Shown: positions 1 through 9,008, counted from the stretch's first letter. The stretch: DNA of 64,000 bases from Gammaproteobacteria bacterium (GCA_018824405.1 JAHJGO010000025.1:26553-90552); one strand, 5' to 3'. A program made the numbers and translations. Notes: generated by a model not told the origin, from the letters alone.

Positions 1-522
1 ACATCTGCCTTTGCTGCGGATACCTACACCATTGATGCGCGCCATACTTTCCCGAGTTTTGAAGTCAGCCACCTGGGTTTCTCAATCCAGCGCGGCCGCT
101 TCAACAAGACCAGCGGCACCATCATGCTGGATACGGCGGCTAAATCCGGCAGCATCGATATCAGTATCGACGCCACCAGCCTCGACACCGGCCTGGCGGA
201 ACTGGAAAAGCACATGCAGGGCGAGGAGTTTTTCGATACCGCCAAGTATCCGGCCATCACTTTCAAATCAAAATCGCTTAAGTTCGACGGGGACAAGCTG
301 GCCGGGGCCGATGGGGATTTCACCCTGCTGGGCGTGACCAAACCGGTTCATCTGACGATTGATCACTTCAAGTGCGCGCCGCACCCGATGAACAAGAAGG
401 CCATGTGCGGCGCCAATGCCACGACGGTGATCAAGCGCTCCGAGTTCGGCATGACCAAGTATGTGCCGGCTGTCGGCGATGAAGTGAAAATCGCCATCCA
501 GGTCGAAGCTTTCCGTGATTAA
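1..522 (+). CDS. YceI-family periplasmic protein (5' truncated by window)
   Basis: The frame is open from base 1 and lacks its start codon. The first residues (TSAFAADTYTID) look like the end of a Sec signal peptide with cleavage after AFA, so only the signal peptide is likely missing. The mature part, about 168 residues, has the YceI pattern: an N-terminal YTIDARHT strand, SHLGF, a SGTIMLD strand, EFFDTAKYPAITFKS, LLGVTKPVHL and a C-terminal VGDEVKIAIQVEAF. YceI proteins are small lipocalin-like beta-barrels that bind isoprenoid-type lipids in the periplasm. The exact ligand here is unknown. A strong hairpin follows the stop codon. Confidence 0.9.
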   Translation, partial: TSAFAADTYTIDARHTFPSFEVSHLGFSIQRGRFNKTSGTIMLDTAAKSGSIDISIDATSLDTGLAELEKHMQGEEFFDTAKYPAITFKSKSLKFDGDKLAGADGDFTLLGVTKPVHLTIDHFKCAPHPMNKKAMCGANATTVIKRSEFGMTKYVPAVGDEVKIAIQVEAFRD

Positions 523-546
523 GCCCTTTCTTCTGTAACACATTCC

Positions 547-573
547 AGCCGCCTCTCTCTTTCAGAGGCGGCT
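547..573. terminator. Hairpin after the YceI gene
   Basis: AGCCGCCTCT and AGAGGCGGCT form a perfect 10 bp stem around a 7-base loop, 25 bases after the YceI stop. There is no T-run after it, so it is either a weak intrinsic terminator or an mRNA 3' stabiliser. Confidence 0.5.
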
Positions 574-623
574 GCTGAGTGTTATCGTGGCGTCATTGAT
601 GCATTTCGTCAGAGAGCGCCACC

Positions 624-1793
624 ATGTCAGTCCTGTCCCATATCAAGCAGAACCAGGAACGTCTCGTTGCCTTGCGGCGGGATATTCACGCTCACCCCGA
701 AACCGCATTCGAGGAGCAGCGCACCAGCGCCATGGTGGTGGAGGTGCTTTCCGCCGCCGGCATTGAAGTGCATCGCGGCATCGCCGAGACTGGCGTGGTG
801 GGCGTGTTGCGTTCCGGCACCAGTAGCCGGGCCATCGGCTTGCGCGCCGACATGGATGCCTTGCCGATCCATGAGCAGAACCCTTTCCCGCATCGCTCCC
901 ATTTCGATGGCAAGATGCACGCCTGCGGTCATGACGGGCATACCGCCATGCTGCTGGGGGCGGCGGAATATCTGGCCGCCACGGGCAATTTCGACGGCAC
1001 GGTGTATTTCATCTTCCAGCCTGCCGAGGAGGGTGAGGGCGGCGCCCGGGTGATGATCGAAGAGGGGCTGTTCGAACGCTTCCCCATGCAGGCGGTGTTC
1101 GGCATGCACAACTGGCCGGGGCTGCCAGCCGGGCAGTTCGCTATCATGCCGGGACCGATGATGGCCTCGGCGGACCAGTTCGATATCGTCATCAAGGGAC
1201 ACGGCGCTCATGCGGCCATGCCCCACCAGGGCGCCGATCCGGTTGCGGCTGGCAGCGCGCTGGTGCAGGCATTGCAGACCATCGTCAGCCGCACGCTCGA
1301 CCCGCTCGATGCGGCGGTACTGAGCGTGACCCGTTTCCATGCCGGTGATGCCTACAACGTGATCCCCGACCATGCCACGCTGGGCGGGACGGTGCGCGCT
1401 TTCCGCCCCGAGGTGCAGGATCGCGTCGAAGCGGCCATGGAGCGCATCTGCAGCGGCGTCGCGGCGGGTTTCGGGGTGCAGGTCGCACTAGACTACCGGC
1501 GTGGTTATCCGGCTACCATCAACTCGGTGAATGAGTCGGAAATCTGCCGCAACATCGCGGCCGGGCTGGTAGGCAATGAAAGCGTGCGCACCGACATGCG
1601 TCCTTCCATGGGCGCGGAGGATTTTTCCTTCATGCTGCAGGAAAGGCCCGGCTGCTACGTCTGGATCGGCAATGGCATGGGGGAGGGCGGCTGCATGCTG
1701 CACAACCCGCATTACGACTTCAACGATGAAGTGCTGGTGCTGGGCGCCAGCTACTGGGCGCGTTTGACCGAACACATGCTGGCGGCGGAGTAA
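624..1793 (+). CDS. M20-family amidohydrolase (hippurate/IAA-amino-acid hydrolase type)
   Basis: This 389-residue protein is the usual length for the M20D branch of zinc amidohydrolases, which cleave N-acyl amino acids. Visible metal-site motifs are RADMDALPI near residue 75, HACGHDGHTAML near residue 100, and FQPAEEGEGGARVMIEEG around residue 133. The lid domain follows, and GAEDFSFML near residue 330 supplies the last conserved Glu-Asp. The substrate cannot be read from sequence; hippuricase, N-acetyl-diaminopimelate deacetylase-like and IAA-amino acid hydrolase roles are all possible. It lies between YceI and a HIT-like gene with no clear pathway partner. Confidence 0.9.
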   Translation: MSVLSHIKQNQERLVALRRDIHAHPETAFEEQRTSAMVVEVLSAAGIEVHRGIAETGVVGVLRSGTSSRAIGLRADMDALPIHEQNPFPHRSHFDGKMHACGHDGHTAMLLGAAEYLAATGNFDGTVYFIFQPAEEGEGGARVMIEEGLFERFPMQAVFGMHNWPGLPAGQFAIMPGPMMASADQFDIVIKGHGAHAAMPHQGADPVAAGSALVQALQTIVSRTLDPLDAAVLSVTRFHAGDAYNVIPDHATLGGTVRAFRPEVQDRVEAAMERICSGVAAGFGVQVALDYRRGYPATINSVNESEICRNIAAGLVGNESVRTDMRPSMGAEDFSFMLQERPGCYVWIGNGMGEGGCMLHNPHYDFNDEVLVLGASYWARLTEHMLAAE

Positions 1794-1819
1794 GCTTTTG
1801 TGACTGGAGAATATCCGCT

Positions 1820-2860
1820 GTGATTTCGAATGAAGAATCCCTCTTTGCTTCCAGCGCGGCCTTTAGTACGGTCTTTTCCGCCGGTCTGGACGGGTTGCTG
1901 AAAAAAGGCGGCCTGGGGCCGTTTATCCTGGTATGCGCCAATGCAACCTTCGATCAGCGCCTTTACGCAGCTGCCTCTGACGGATTGTCGCAGCTCTACG
2001 CTGTCCTGAGAGACGAGTATGTGCAGGCCCTGCAGCAGGGCCGCGAGATCCAGGCCGTGGAGGAAGACCTGCTGGTGTTTCTCAAGATCCACGCTGTCGG
2101 GCTGGACCGGCTTCAGCCGACCGCTAAGCGGCAGGAGGGGTTATGGGAGTTGCAGTTCAACCACCTGCGCTCGTTTCGCCCCAAGCGCATTACTTCACGT
2201 GTGCCGGAGCGTCTGCGCGCCCCTTTTGACGAGGCCGGGTTCCATTTCAACAAGGGCTTCATGCAGAAGGAGGCGTTCTGGGCCGGCGAATTGCTTGGCC
2301 GACATGCCACGCTGTATTACAACAAATACCCGTTTGTCGATTTCCACGGCCTGTTGGTGCCGGAGCGGGACAGCTGCCTGCCGCAGTACCTGACCGAGGC
2401 GCACCATTTCTATCTCTGGGAAGCCACCGCAGCGCTGGCGCAGACGCTGGAAGGCGTGGGTTTCGGCTACAATTCGCTGGGCGCGTTCGCCTCGGTGAAC
2501 CACCTGCATTTCCAGATGTTCATCAAGCCGGAAGGGTTTCCGGTGATGGCGCCGGCGTGGCGTCACAATGGCGGGGAAAAGCCTTATCCTGCGGCCTGTC
2601 TGGTCTTTTCCGATGCGAAGTCAGCCTGGACTGGGATTCACCAGCTGCATGAGGATGAAACCCCCTACAACCTGCTTTACGCTGCGGGCCGCATGTACCT
2701 TTTCCCGCGCCGCAAACAGGGGACTTACCCGCAGCCTGCCTGGACCAGCGGTTTTACCTGGCATGAACTGGCGGGCGGCATCATTACCTTCAACCGGGAA
2801 GATTACGAGCGGCTCGACGCGGCTTCCATCGAGCGCGAACTGGCGTGTCTGGCGCCCTAA
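1820..2860 (+). CDS. HIT-superfamily protein of the GalT/GDP-sugar phosphorylase type
   Basis: The gene starts with GTG at 1820, after TGGAGAATATCC, and encodes 346 residues. The centre (about residues 150-250) carries LYYNKYPFVDFHGLLVPER and, about 60 residues on, SVNHLHFQMF. NHLHFQ matches the HxHxQ nucleotide-transfer motif of the GalT branch of the HIT superfamily. These enzymes form a covalent nucleotidyl-histidine intermediate on sugar phosphates or dinucleotides. The N-terminal 140 residues match nothing I recognise. It follows the amidohydrolase by 26 bases and may be cotranscribed. The substrate is unknown, and the assignment rests on the histidine motif and fold-like context only. 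Confidence 0.6.
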   Translation: MISNEESLFASSAAFSTVFSAGLDGLLKKGGLGPFILVCANATFDQRLYAAASDGLSQLYAVLRDEYVQALQQGREIQAVEEDLLVFLKIHAVGLDRLQPTAKRQEGLWELQFNHLRSFRPKRITSRVPERLRAPFDEAGFHFNKGFMQKEAFWAGELLGRHATLYYNKYPFVDFHGLLVPERDSCLPQYLTEAHHFYLWEATAALAQTLEGVGFGYNSLGAFASVNHLHFQMFIKPEGFPVMAPAWRHNGGEKPYPAACLVFSDAKSAWTGIHQLHEDETPYNLLYAAGRMYLFPRRKQGTYPQPAWTSGFTWHELAGGIITFNREDYERLDAASIERELACLAP

Positions 2861-3414
2861 TGCAGGTGCTTCTTGCCGCGAAACTGGATCAGGCTGCCTG
2901 AGGGCTGGAAATCCGTTTCGGCTTGTGCGCTTTTCTGTTCCCAGTCGCGATCAAATAGTTCGTTGACCAGGGTTTCGACGCGTTTGACTTCTTCCGGGCC
3001 GAAATGGCGCGAGAGCAGACCGGTAACGTCCGTCAGCATGAGCCGGCGCTGGACCTGGTGGATGGCTTCGGCGCTGGGGCCGGCAAACAGGAGCTGGAAT
3101 TCGTCGCGACCGTCTTCGTGGTAGAAAGTGAGTTCGACTTCGGAGGCATGTTCCAGCAACGGACCCATGTCGGCCAGGGTGGCCTGCAGGCTGCGCTGGA
3201 AAGTGCGCCCGACTTCTCCGGTCCAGCAGATGTCGAGCACGCGGGCGGACTGGTCGTAGTTCACGCCCGGCTCGCTGGGTTCCAGACTGCGCATTTCGCT
3301 GATGCTCTCTGCGTCCAGATATTCCATCCATTGCCGGAGGCCGGCTTCGATCTGGGAGAGAGTGATGCCTTTGCGCAGATAAAGGCTGCCATGCACATGT
3401 ACTTCGGTTCGCAT
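2857..3414 (-). CDS. Conserved-type hypothetical protein, 185 aa
   Basis: This is a soluble, acidic protein with no signal peptide or membrane segment. I do not recognise a family with confidence. It begins MRTEVHVHGSLYLRKGIT, has a central VELTFYHEDGRDEFQLLF strand pair and a helical, charged C-terminus ending GKKHLH. It overlaps the HIT-like gene tail to tail by 4 bases. Codon use looks like its neighbours, so it is very likely a real resident gene. It lies downstream of ratA-rnfH on the same strand, 39 bases after the rnfH stop, and could be the last gene of that operon. Confidence 0.7.
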   Translation of the reverse strand: MRTEVHVHGSLYLRKGITLSQIEAGLRQWMEYLDAESISEMRSLEPSEPGVNYDQSARVLDICWTGEVGRTFQRSLQATLADMGPLLEHASEVELTFYHEDGRDEFQLLFAGPSAEAIHQVQRRLMLTDVTGLLSRHFGPEEVKRVETLVNELFDRDWEQKSAQAETDFQPSGSLIQFRGKKHLH

Positions 3415-3453
3415 TACACAATTCTTTCTGAAATCAGGTCTGCCATTTTACCG

Positions 3454-3783
3454 CTATTCGGCCTCGGCCGAAGCAATATCCCCGCCGCCTTTCTTCATCG
3501 CCTTGCCTTCCTCGGCGCGCTGCTTGCGCACTTCCTTGGGGTCGGCGATGAGCGGGCGGTAGATCTCGACGCGGTCCTTGTCGCGCAGCACGGTGTCCAG
3601 CTTGGCGAGTTTGCCGAAGATGCCGATCTTGTTCTTGCCGAGGTCGATTTCGGGGTGTTTCTCGAGCAGGCCCGATTCGCGGATCGCCTGCTCGGCGGTG
3701 ACGCCGGATGGCAGCTTCCGCGTGAGCAGGGCCTGATCGTGTGGCAGGGCATAGGTAATTTCGATCTGGATGGCTTCGCTCAT
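3454..3783 (-). CDS. rnfH: RnfH-family protein
   Basis: This 109-residue protein has the ubiquitin-like beta-grasp pattern of RnfH (UPF0125): [16 protein letters not shown], then [25 protein letters not shown] and [26 protein letters not shown]. RnfH often sits beside ratA and smpB in proteobacteria. Its biochemical role is not settled; it was named from the rnf redox operon, and RatB is an alternative name from toxin-antitoxin work. Its ATG overlaps the ratA stop by 4 bases, implying translational coupling. Confidence 0.93.
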   Translation of the reverse strand: MSEAIQIEITYALPHDQALLTRKLPSGVTAEQAIRESGLLEKHPEIDLGKNKIGIFGKLAKLDTVLRDKDRVEIYRPLIADPKEVRKQRAEEGKAMKKGGGDIASAEAE

Positions 3784-4217
3784 GATGTACCGTAGACCTT
3801 TTCGGCGCGTTCCACGAACGCATCCACAAAATTGCTGGTGATGTGATTGAATACCGGACCGACCAGGGATTCCAGCAGTTTGCTGGAAAATTCATAGTGC
3901 AGCCTGAATTCGACCTTGCATGCGTTTTCGTTGAGTGCAATGAAGCGCCAGCTGCCGTCGAGGTGGCGAAAGGGGCCATCCTGCAGTTTCATTTCAATCA
4001 GCGAGGGAATCTGCTTGGTGTTTTCAGTGGTAAAGCTCTGCTTGATGCGGTGAAAGTCGATCATGACTGTTGCCACCGTGCTTGCCTCGTCGCGCCACTT
4101 CACGTCAGTTCCCCCACACCAGGGGAGAAATTGCGGGTAAAGTTCCACTCCATCCACCAGGTCGAACATTTGCTGTGCCGAGTGCAGGACCAGCACAGAT
4201 TTTTCTACAAGAGCCAT
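3780..4217 (-). CDS. ratA: RatA/Coq10-type START-domain protein
   Basis: This 145-residue SRPBCC/START-domain protein begins [21 protein letters not shown], with [13 protein letters not shown] following, which is characteristic of RatA and bacterial Coq10 homologues. Family members bind a hydrophobic ligand such as ubiquinone. E. coli RatA has also been reported to block 70S ribosome assembly. It heads a ratA-rnfH pair and is divergent from smpB, the usual arrangement in beta- and gammaproteobacteria. Confidence 0.92.
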   Translation of the reverse strand: MALVEKSVLVLHSAQQMFDLVDGVELYPQFLPWCGGTDVKWRDEASTVATVMIDFHRIKQSFTTENTKQIPSLIEMKLQDGPFRHLDGSWRFIALNENACKVEFRLHYEFSSKLLESLVGPVFNHITSNFVDAFVERAEKVYGTS

Positions 4218-4232
4218 CTTTAGATTTGCAAC

Positions 4233-4259
4233 TTTAGCGCTAACGTATAAAGCGCTAAA
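4233..4259. promoter_or_regulatory. Inverted repeat between ratA and smpB
   Basis: TTTAGCGCT and AGCGCTAAA are perfect 9 bp arms around a 9-base spacer in the divergent ratA/smpB promoter region. The position fits an operator shared by both directions. No known regulator site was matched. Confidence 0.4.
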
Positions 4260-4291
4260 ATACCCTATTTACCGAGGAAATTCACGTCCCC

Positions 4292-4750
4292 ATGAGCATT
4301 GCGCAGAACAAGAAAGCCTTCCACGATTTTTTCATCGAGGAAAAATTTGAAGCCGGAATGGTGCTTGAAGGCTGGGAAGTCAAGGCGATACGCGCCGGGC
4401 GCGCGAACCTGAAGGAGTCCTACGTCATCATTCGCAGCGGCGAAATATTTCTCATCGGCTGCCATATCAGTCCTTTGCCGACAGCCTCCACGCATGTGCA
4501 TCCCGACCCGGTGCGCACGCGCAAACTGCTGCTGCACAATGAGGAAATCAGCAAGCTGATCGGCAAGGTGGAGCGCGCTGGCTACACGCTGGTGCCGCTC
4601 GACATGCATTATTCGAAGGGTCGCATCAAGTTGGAGATCGGGCTTGCCAAGGGCAAAAAACAGCATGACAAGCGCGATGCGGAAAAAGACCGCGAATGGC
4701 AGCGGGAAAAAGACCAGGTGATGAAGGTTGCCAAAAGGGACGCAAGCTGA
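4292..4750 (+). CDS. smpB: SsrA-binding protein SmpB
   Basis: SmpB (152 residues, typical length) binds tmRNA and delivers it to stalled ribosomes for trans-translation. Signature segments are [50 protein letters not shown] and [23 protein letters not shown]. The last is the basic C-terminal tail that mimics the anticodon stem in the decoding site. The tmRNA gene itself was not seen in the 210 bases downstream. Confidence 0.97.
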   Translation: MSIAQNKKAFHDFFIEEKFEAGMVLEGWEVKAIRAGRANLKESYVIIRSGEIFLIGCHISPLPTASTHVHPDPVRTRKLLLHNEEISKLIGKVERAGYTLVPLDMHYSKGRIKLEIGLAKGKKQHDKRDAEKDREWQREKDQVMKVAKRDAS

Positions 4751-4961
4751 CGCCTGTCTCTTGCGTGGGGCGCGTATGTTTTTCTTGTTTCGAATCAAGG
4801 CAGGCTGGCCGGTGCAATGTCATCATGAGCGATTGCTGAGATCTCGCTTACCGCAGTGCAACCGAGTGGTTCCATGATTCAAATCCATGCATGCAATTGA
4901 AGGCTACACACCTGCTGCCGCTGCTCCCCGCTTGCCGGTTCTGCTAATCGGCTGCGTTGTC

Positions 4962-6182
4962 ATGAAGCGGCGCGTTTTCTGTTTAGTTCTGTTTTTCCTC
5001 CTGGCGCACCCTTTTCCCGTTCTCAGTCAGCCATCGCTACAGTCGCTCGTGGATGCGACATCGCCTGGCGGCACCCTGCGTCTTTCTCCCGGAGTCCACG
5101 CCGGCCCGGTGACGCTTTCCAGGCCTATCGTGCTGGATGGGGGCGGCAAGGCCATCATTGACGGAGGGGGAAAAAGATCCGTCCTGCGAGTCAATACCGG
5201 CAATGCCGTGGTGCGAGGACTCATTCTTCGAAATACCGGAAATTCGCACGATCAGATGGATTCGGGAATTGCGATTGAGGGTGACAGCAACCGGATCGAG
5301 GATAACGTGATTGAAGATGCGCTTTTCGGCATCGTGCTCAAACAGTCGAACCACAATCTGGTGCGCCGCAATCACATACGTTCCAAGGCTGCAGAGTTGT
5401 CCATGCGCGGCGAGTCGGTCCGCCTCTGGAACAGCATTGGCAACCGTATCGAGGATAATGACATCGCCGATACGCGCGACTTTACCCTGATGAATTCGCC
5501 GAACAACCACGTCTCCGGTAATTCCATCCGCGGCAGCCGTTATGGCATGCATTTCATTTTTTCGCCGAATTCCCATGTTGAAAAAAACCGCCTTTCCTAC
5601 AACGCCACCGGGATTGTCGTGCTGAATTCGGATTACATCACGATCCGGGGCAATACTTTGCAGCATACGGCGAATATCGGCGGCGCCTGCATTGCCATCA
5701 AGAAGAGCACTGAAATTCTGGCGGAAGGCAATCAGATCGTGCATTGTGCTACCGCCATTCTTTCCGATTCTCCGGTAGGGGACATGAACAGGCTCGTGTT
5801 CCGCAACAACCGCATTGCGCACAATACGACGGGTGTTCAGTTGTATGGAGAAAGAGGGGGGCACATTTTTGAAAACAACCGTTTCGAGAAAAACCTGCTG
5901 CAGGTTGTGATGTCCGGCTCCGGAAATGCGCTAGCCAATCGCTGGCATGGCAATTACTGGGACGATTATGAGGGATTTGACCTCAATCACGACGGTATAG
6001 GCGATACGCCCCATGAGATTTATGCCTATGCGGACCGGATCTGGATCGAGACCCCTGCAGCAAGCTTCTTTCGCAACAGCCCTGCACTGGAGGTACTGGA
6101 TTTTCTCGAGCGACTGGCGCCATTTTCCGTGCCGGACCTGATTTTGCGCGACCCGAAGCCACGTTTCTCGTCCGCACGGTAA
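4962..6182 (+). CDS. nosD: NosD-type periplasmic right-handed beta-helix protein
   Basis: The start at 4962 gives a clean signal peptide (MKRRVFCLVLFFLLAHPF..SQ); an upstream in-frame ATG at 4887 would bury it. The 406-residue protein is built of parallel beta-helix coils rich in N-x-I-x-x-N turns (GNRIEDNDI, NNHVSGNSI, NSHVEKNRL, TIRGNTL). It ends with the NosD hallmark GNYWDDYEGFD..GIGDTPH. NosD helps mature the copper centres of nitrous oxide reductase in the periplasm. No nosZ, nosF, nosY or nosL lies beside it, so its partner genes must be elsewhere or it serves another exported metalloprotein. Confidence 0.87.
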   Translation: MKRRVFCLVLFFLLAHPFPVLSQPSLQSLVDATSPGGTLRLSPGVHAGPVTLSRPIVLDGGGKAIIDGGGKRSVLRVNTGNAVVRGLILRNTGNSHDQMDSGIAIEGDSNRIEDNVIEDALFGIVLKQSNHNLVRRNHIRSKAAELSMRGESVRLWNSIGNRIEDNDIADTRDFTLMNSPNNHVSGNSIRGSRYGMHFIFSPNSHVEKNRLSYNATGIVVLNSDYITIRGNTLQHTANIGGACIAIKKSTEILAEGNQIVHCATAILSDSPVGDMNRLVFRNNRIAHNTTGVQLYGERGGHIFENNRFEKNLLQVVMSGSGNALANRWHGNYWDDYEGFDLNHDGIGDTPHEIYAYADRIWIETPAASFFRNSPALEVLDFLERLAPFSVPDLILRDPKPRFSSAR

Positions 6183-6194
6183 TTTGAATAGAGG

Positions 6195-7406
6195 CTAGTT
6201 GGGCAGCCATTTGGCTGGGTCGATACCCCATTTTTCAAACGACTCATGGCTGACAATCTTGTCCTGACAACCGGGGCGTGCCAGGTCTATTTCTTCCGGT
6301 GGAAGGTAATACTGCTTTTCGGCGTGATAAAAGATTTTCACTTTTGGCTGCAGCATTTTTTCGGCGTTCTGTTCCAGTACGACGCCAAGACGGTTGTTGC
6401 TCACGCGCACCAGTGAGCCGCTGGGGTAAATGCCGAGGGTACGGATAAAGGTCTGTACCATTCCCGGGTCGAAGTGGAACTTGCTCCATTCCAGCAGCTT
6501 CTTGAGCGCCTCGGTTGGGGGCATGCCCTTGTGATACACCCGCTCCGACGTGATGGCGTCATATACGTCGACAATCGCGCCCATCTGCCCGTAGAGCGAA
6601 ATTTCATCGCCTTTCAGCCTGTTTGGATAGCCTGTGCCGTCGAAACGCTCATGATGCTGTCCGGCGACATCCAGCGCGATCTGGCTGATGCCGGGCGTGT
6701 TCTGCAAAATGATGATGCTTTGCACTACATGGGATTTCATTTTGCCAAACTCGGCATCGGTCAGTTTGGCCGGTTTGTTCAGGATGCTGTCCGGCACCTT
6801 GGCCTTGCCGACGTCGTGCAGCAGGGCGCCGATGGCAATTTCCTTGATGATTTCGCGGGATAGCTTCAGGCCCCGGGCAAAGGCTACCATTAGCGCGCAC
6901 ACCGAGACCGAGTGCTGGAAGGTATATTCATCGTGGGTTTTCAGACGTGCCAGCGGAATCAGCGCGTCCTGGTGGCGAAAAATTGAGTCCACCATGCTTT
7001 CCACCAGCGGTTCCACCTTTTCCATTTCGATCTGCTGGCCCAGGCGAATATCGGTAATGATGCCCTTGACGATGCGATTGGCCTCGCCGTGCAGCTTGCG
7101 GGCGCGGTGCGCTTCTTCGGCCAGAGAGACAGCGATGATCGGTGCAGGCTGTTCTTCTGCAATATGCAGGATCTGCTCCTGAATTTCATCGCTGACCTCG
7201 TCTTCGGTCTTGGCATCTGCAATGTCCAGTCCCTTGTCCGTGTCGATGTAAAGCTCATGGACGCCAATCGCGCGCAACTCCAGTGCAACCGTTTCGTCCT
7301 TGGCGATGAAACGGTTGGTCGCAAAGGGGTGATCCATCCAGCCGCAGTTCAGGTCGTGGATATACATGCCGGGAATCAGTTGTGCGATATCGATTTTTTT
7401 GATCAT
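6195..7406 (-). CDS. HD-GYP domain cyclic-di-GMP phosphodiesterase
   Basis: The likely start is the ATG at 7406 (MIKKIDIAQLIPGMYIHDLN); an in-frame TTG lies 21 bases upstream. The N-terminal ~130 residues match the DUF3391 type usually placed before HD-GYP. The catalytic half has HSVSVCALMVAFARGL, the HD pair in LLHDVGKAKVPDSILNKP, and HHERFDGTGYPNRLKGDEI, which includes the GYP motif. Such proteins hydrolyse cyclic-di-GMP to pGpG/GMP. All motif residues look intact. The gene is convergent with nosD, only 12 bases apart. Confidence 0.94.
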   Translation of the reverse strand: MIKKIDIAQLIPGMYIHDLNCGWMDHPFATNRFIAKDETVALELRAIGVHELYIDTDKGLDIADAKTEDEVSDEIQEQILHIAEEQPAPIIAVSLAEEAHRARKLHGEANRIVKGIITDIRLGQQIEMEKVEPLVESMVDSIFRHQDALIPLARLKTHDEYTFQHSVSVCALMVAFARGLKLSREIIKEIAIGALLHDVGKAKVPDSILNKPAKLTDAEFGKMKSHVVQSIIILQNTPGISQIALDVAGQHHERFDGTGYPNRLKGDEISLYGQMGAIVDVYDAITSERVYHKGMPPTEALKKLLEWSKFHFDPGMVQTFIRTLGIYPSGSLVRVSNNRLGVVLEQNAEKMLQPKVKIFYHAEKQYYLPPEEIDLARPGCQDKIVSHESFEKWGIDPAKWLPN

Positions 7407-7462
7407 GCCGTAGGCTGGGTTGAGCAATTGAAAATTGATTGTACCGCCTTAACCCAAAACAA

Positions 7463-7488
7463 AAAAGGCGACCCACGGGTCGCCTTTT
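7463..7488 (-). terminator. Rho-independent terminator of the yciB-bolA-parvulin operon
   Basis: AAAAGGCGACCC and GGGTCGCCTTTT form a near-perfect stem with a 2-base loop. Read on the minus strand it is followed by TTTTTTGTTTT, 20 bases after the parvulin stop. Confidence 0.88.
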
Positions 7489-7508
7489 CGTGTTGCTGAA
7501 GTGCAGTT

Positions 7509-8387
7509 TTACTTGGCTGGTGCTGCTGCAGGAGCCGGGACGGCTGCCGGTGCTTCGGTGATTTCAATCTTGGCCTTGGCCTTCATGTCGTCAACCAGTT
7601 TTTTCAGGTTCTGCTGCTGAACCTGCTGGGACAGACCGGGCTTGACCTGGTCAAATGGAGGCGGCTGCATCGGGCGGGAATCTTCCAGCATGATGACGTG
7701 ATAGCCGAACTGGGATTTTACCGGTTCTTTCGTAAATTCGCCTTTGGCCAGCTTGGCAACGGCTTCGCCAAATTCCGGCACCATGCTGCGTACGTCGAAC
7801 CAGCCCAGATCGCCGCCCTGTGCCTTGGAGCCTGGATCCTTGGATTTTTCCTTGGCCAGTTTTTCAAACGCCTTGATGTCTTTTTTCAGCTTGGCGATGA
7901 TGTCTTTTGCGTCAGCTTCCTTTTCCACCAGGATGTGACGAGCCTTGTATTCGCTGCCGGTCATCTGGGCCTTGATCTTGTCGTATTCGGCTTTCAGCAT
8001 GTCGTCGCTGACCGGATTGTTCTTGATGTAGTCCTGCACGAAGGCGTTGGCCAAAATGGACTGTTTGGTCAGATCCATCTGGTCTATCACTTCAGGGGAC
8101 TTGTCCAGGCCTTTCTTGAGCGCTTCCTGGGATACCAAGAGCTGCATCGCCAGCTGGTCGATGATGGCCTTGCGTGTTTCGGCGTTGTCTGGTTGACCCA
8201 TGCCTGCGCGCTGCTTGACCAGCAGGTCAACACGGTTCTTGCTGATGGCGGTGCCGTTTACAGTGGCGGCGGTCGTAACTTTTGTGGCTGGGGTGGCTGT
8301 TTTAGCACTTTCGTCGGCGTTGCAGGCGCTGAGGGTAAGCAGCGATGCTGCGCTGGCCAGCAAAATGCGTGATTTGATTGACATCAT
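7509..8387 (-). CDS. Parvulin-type peptidyl-prolyl isomerase lipoprotein
   Basis: This 292-residue exported isomerase has a signal sequence ending in the lipobox LSAC, so the mature protein is probably lipid-anchored. Residues 60-130 form a SurA/PrsA-like helical chaperone region, and 145-245 the PpiC rotamase domain (YKARHILVEKEADA, KDPGSKAQGGDLGWFD, VKSQFGYHVIMLED). The C-terminus is an Ala/Pro tail. Family members help fold outer-membrane or secreted proteins. It is the last gene of the yciB-yciI-bolA operon and is followed by a strong terminator. Confidence 0.92.
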   Translation of the reverse strand: MMSIKSRILLASAASLLTLSACNADESAKTATPATKVTTAATVNGTAISKNRVDLLVKQRAGMGQPDNAETRKAIIDQLAMQLLVSQEALKKGLDKSPEVIDQMDLTKQSILANAFVQDYIKNNPVSDDMLKAEYDKIKAQMTGSEYKARHILVEKEADAKDIIAKLKKDIKAFEKLAKEKSKDPGSKAQGGDLGWFDVRSMVPEFGEAVAKLAKGEFTKEPVKSQFGYHVIMLEDSRPMQPPPFDQVKPGLSQQVQQQNLKKLVDDMKAKAKIEITEAPAAVPAPAAAPAK

Positions 8388-8442
8388 TTACAGTTCCTTA
8401 ACGTGGTTGAAACAATGGTAAAAAAACATAAGTCGGGCCGGC

Positions 8443-8706
8443 TTAGAGCTCTCCGGGTGTATAGGCCTTTATGCTCAGGGCATGGATTCTGGTTTGCATC
8501 AGATCGCCGAGGGCATTATATATCAGGCGATGGCGCTTGATCGTTAACAATCCTTCAAACTGGGGTGAAACAATGGTGAGATTGTAATGCCCGCCGCCAC
8601 TCCTTGCCCCTTCATGGCCGGCATGGAGCGCGCTGTCGTCGCCAATTTCAATAGTTTCAGGTTCAAGTGTGGCCAGTCTTTGTTGCATTTCTTCTATCGT
8701 ACTCAT
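8443..8706 (-). CDS. BolA-family protein
   Basis: This 87-residue protein has the BolA fold signature: [21 protein letters not shown] (Asp and His ligands for a shared [2Fe-2S] cluster), then [21 protein letters not shown] and [10 protein letters not shown]. BolA-like proteins pair with monothiol glutaredoxins and act in iron-sulfur handling or transcription control. Its start overlaps the yciI stop by 4 bases, so the two are translationally coupled. Confidence 0.94.
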   Translation of the reverse strand: MSTIEEMQQRLATLEPETIEIGDDSALHAGHEGARSGGGHYNLTIVSPQFEGLLTIKRHRLIYNALGDLMQTRIHALSIKAYTPGEL

Positions 8707-9008
8707 ACGGGCAATACCTTTTTAAACGGTTTGACACTGACCCTGGCATACACGCCAGCGGCCACGTAGGGGTCGGCATCGGCCCAGGACTGCGCCTCTT
8801 GCAGCGAGGGGAATTCGGCCACAATCAGGCTGCCCGTGAATCCCGCCGGGCCCGGATCATTGCTGTCGATGGCGGGGAAGGGGCCGGCCAGCAGCAGGCG
8901 GCCATTCTGCTGCAGCTCCGTGAGGCGCGCCAGATGTGCCGGTCTGGCGGCGAGGCGTTGCGCGAGGCTGTTTGGCGCATCCTCGCCTGCTATGGCGTAG
9001 AGCATCAC
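8703..9008 (-). CDS. YciI-family protein
   Basis: This 101-residue ferredoxin-like-fold protein has the YciI pattern: [64 protein letters not shown] and [11 protein letters not shown]. The conserved His (HLARL) and Asp (DADPY) of the family are present. Its function is not firmly known; YciI resembles muconolactone isomerase-type folds. It lies between yciB and bolA with 4-base overlaps on both sides, the standard betaproteobacterial order. Confidence 0.93.
   Translation of the reverse strand: MMLYAIAGEDAPNSLAQRLAARPAHLARLTELQQNGRLLLAGPFPAIDSNDPGPAGFTGSLIVAEFPSLQEAQSWADADPYVAAGVYARVSVKPFKKVLPV

Noticed and set aside
4751..4961. Possible tmRNA gene after smpB
   Set aside because: No tRNA-like acceptor end, no ANDxx-type tag frame and no pairing consistent with ssrA was seen.
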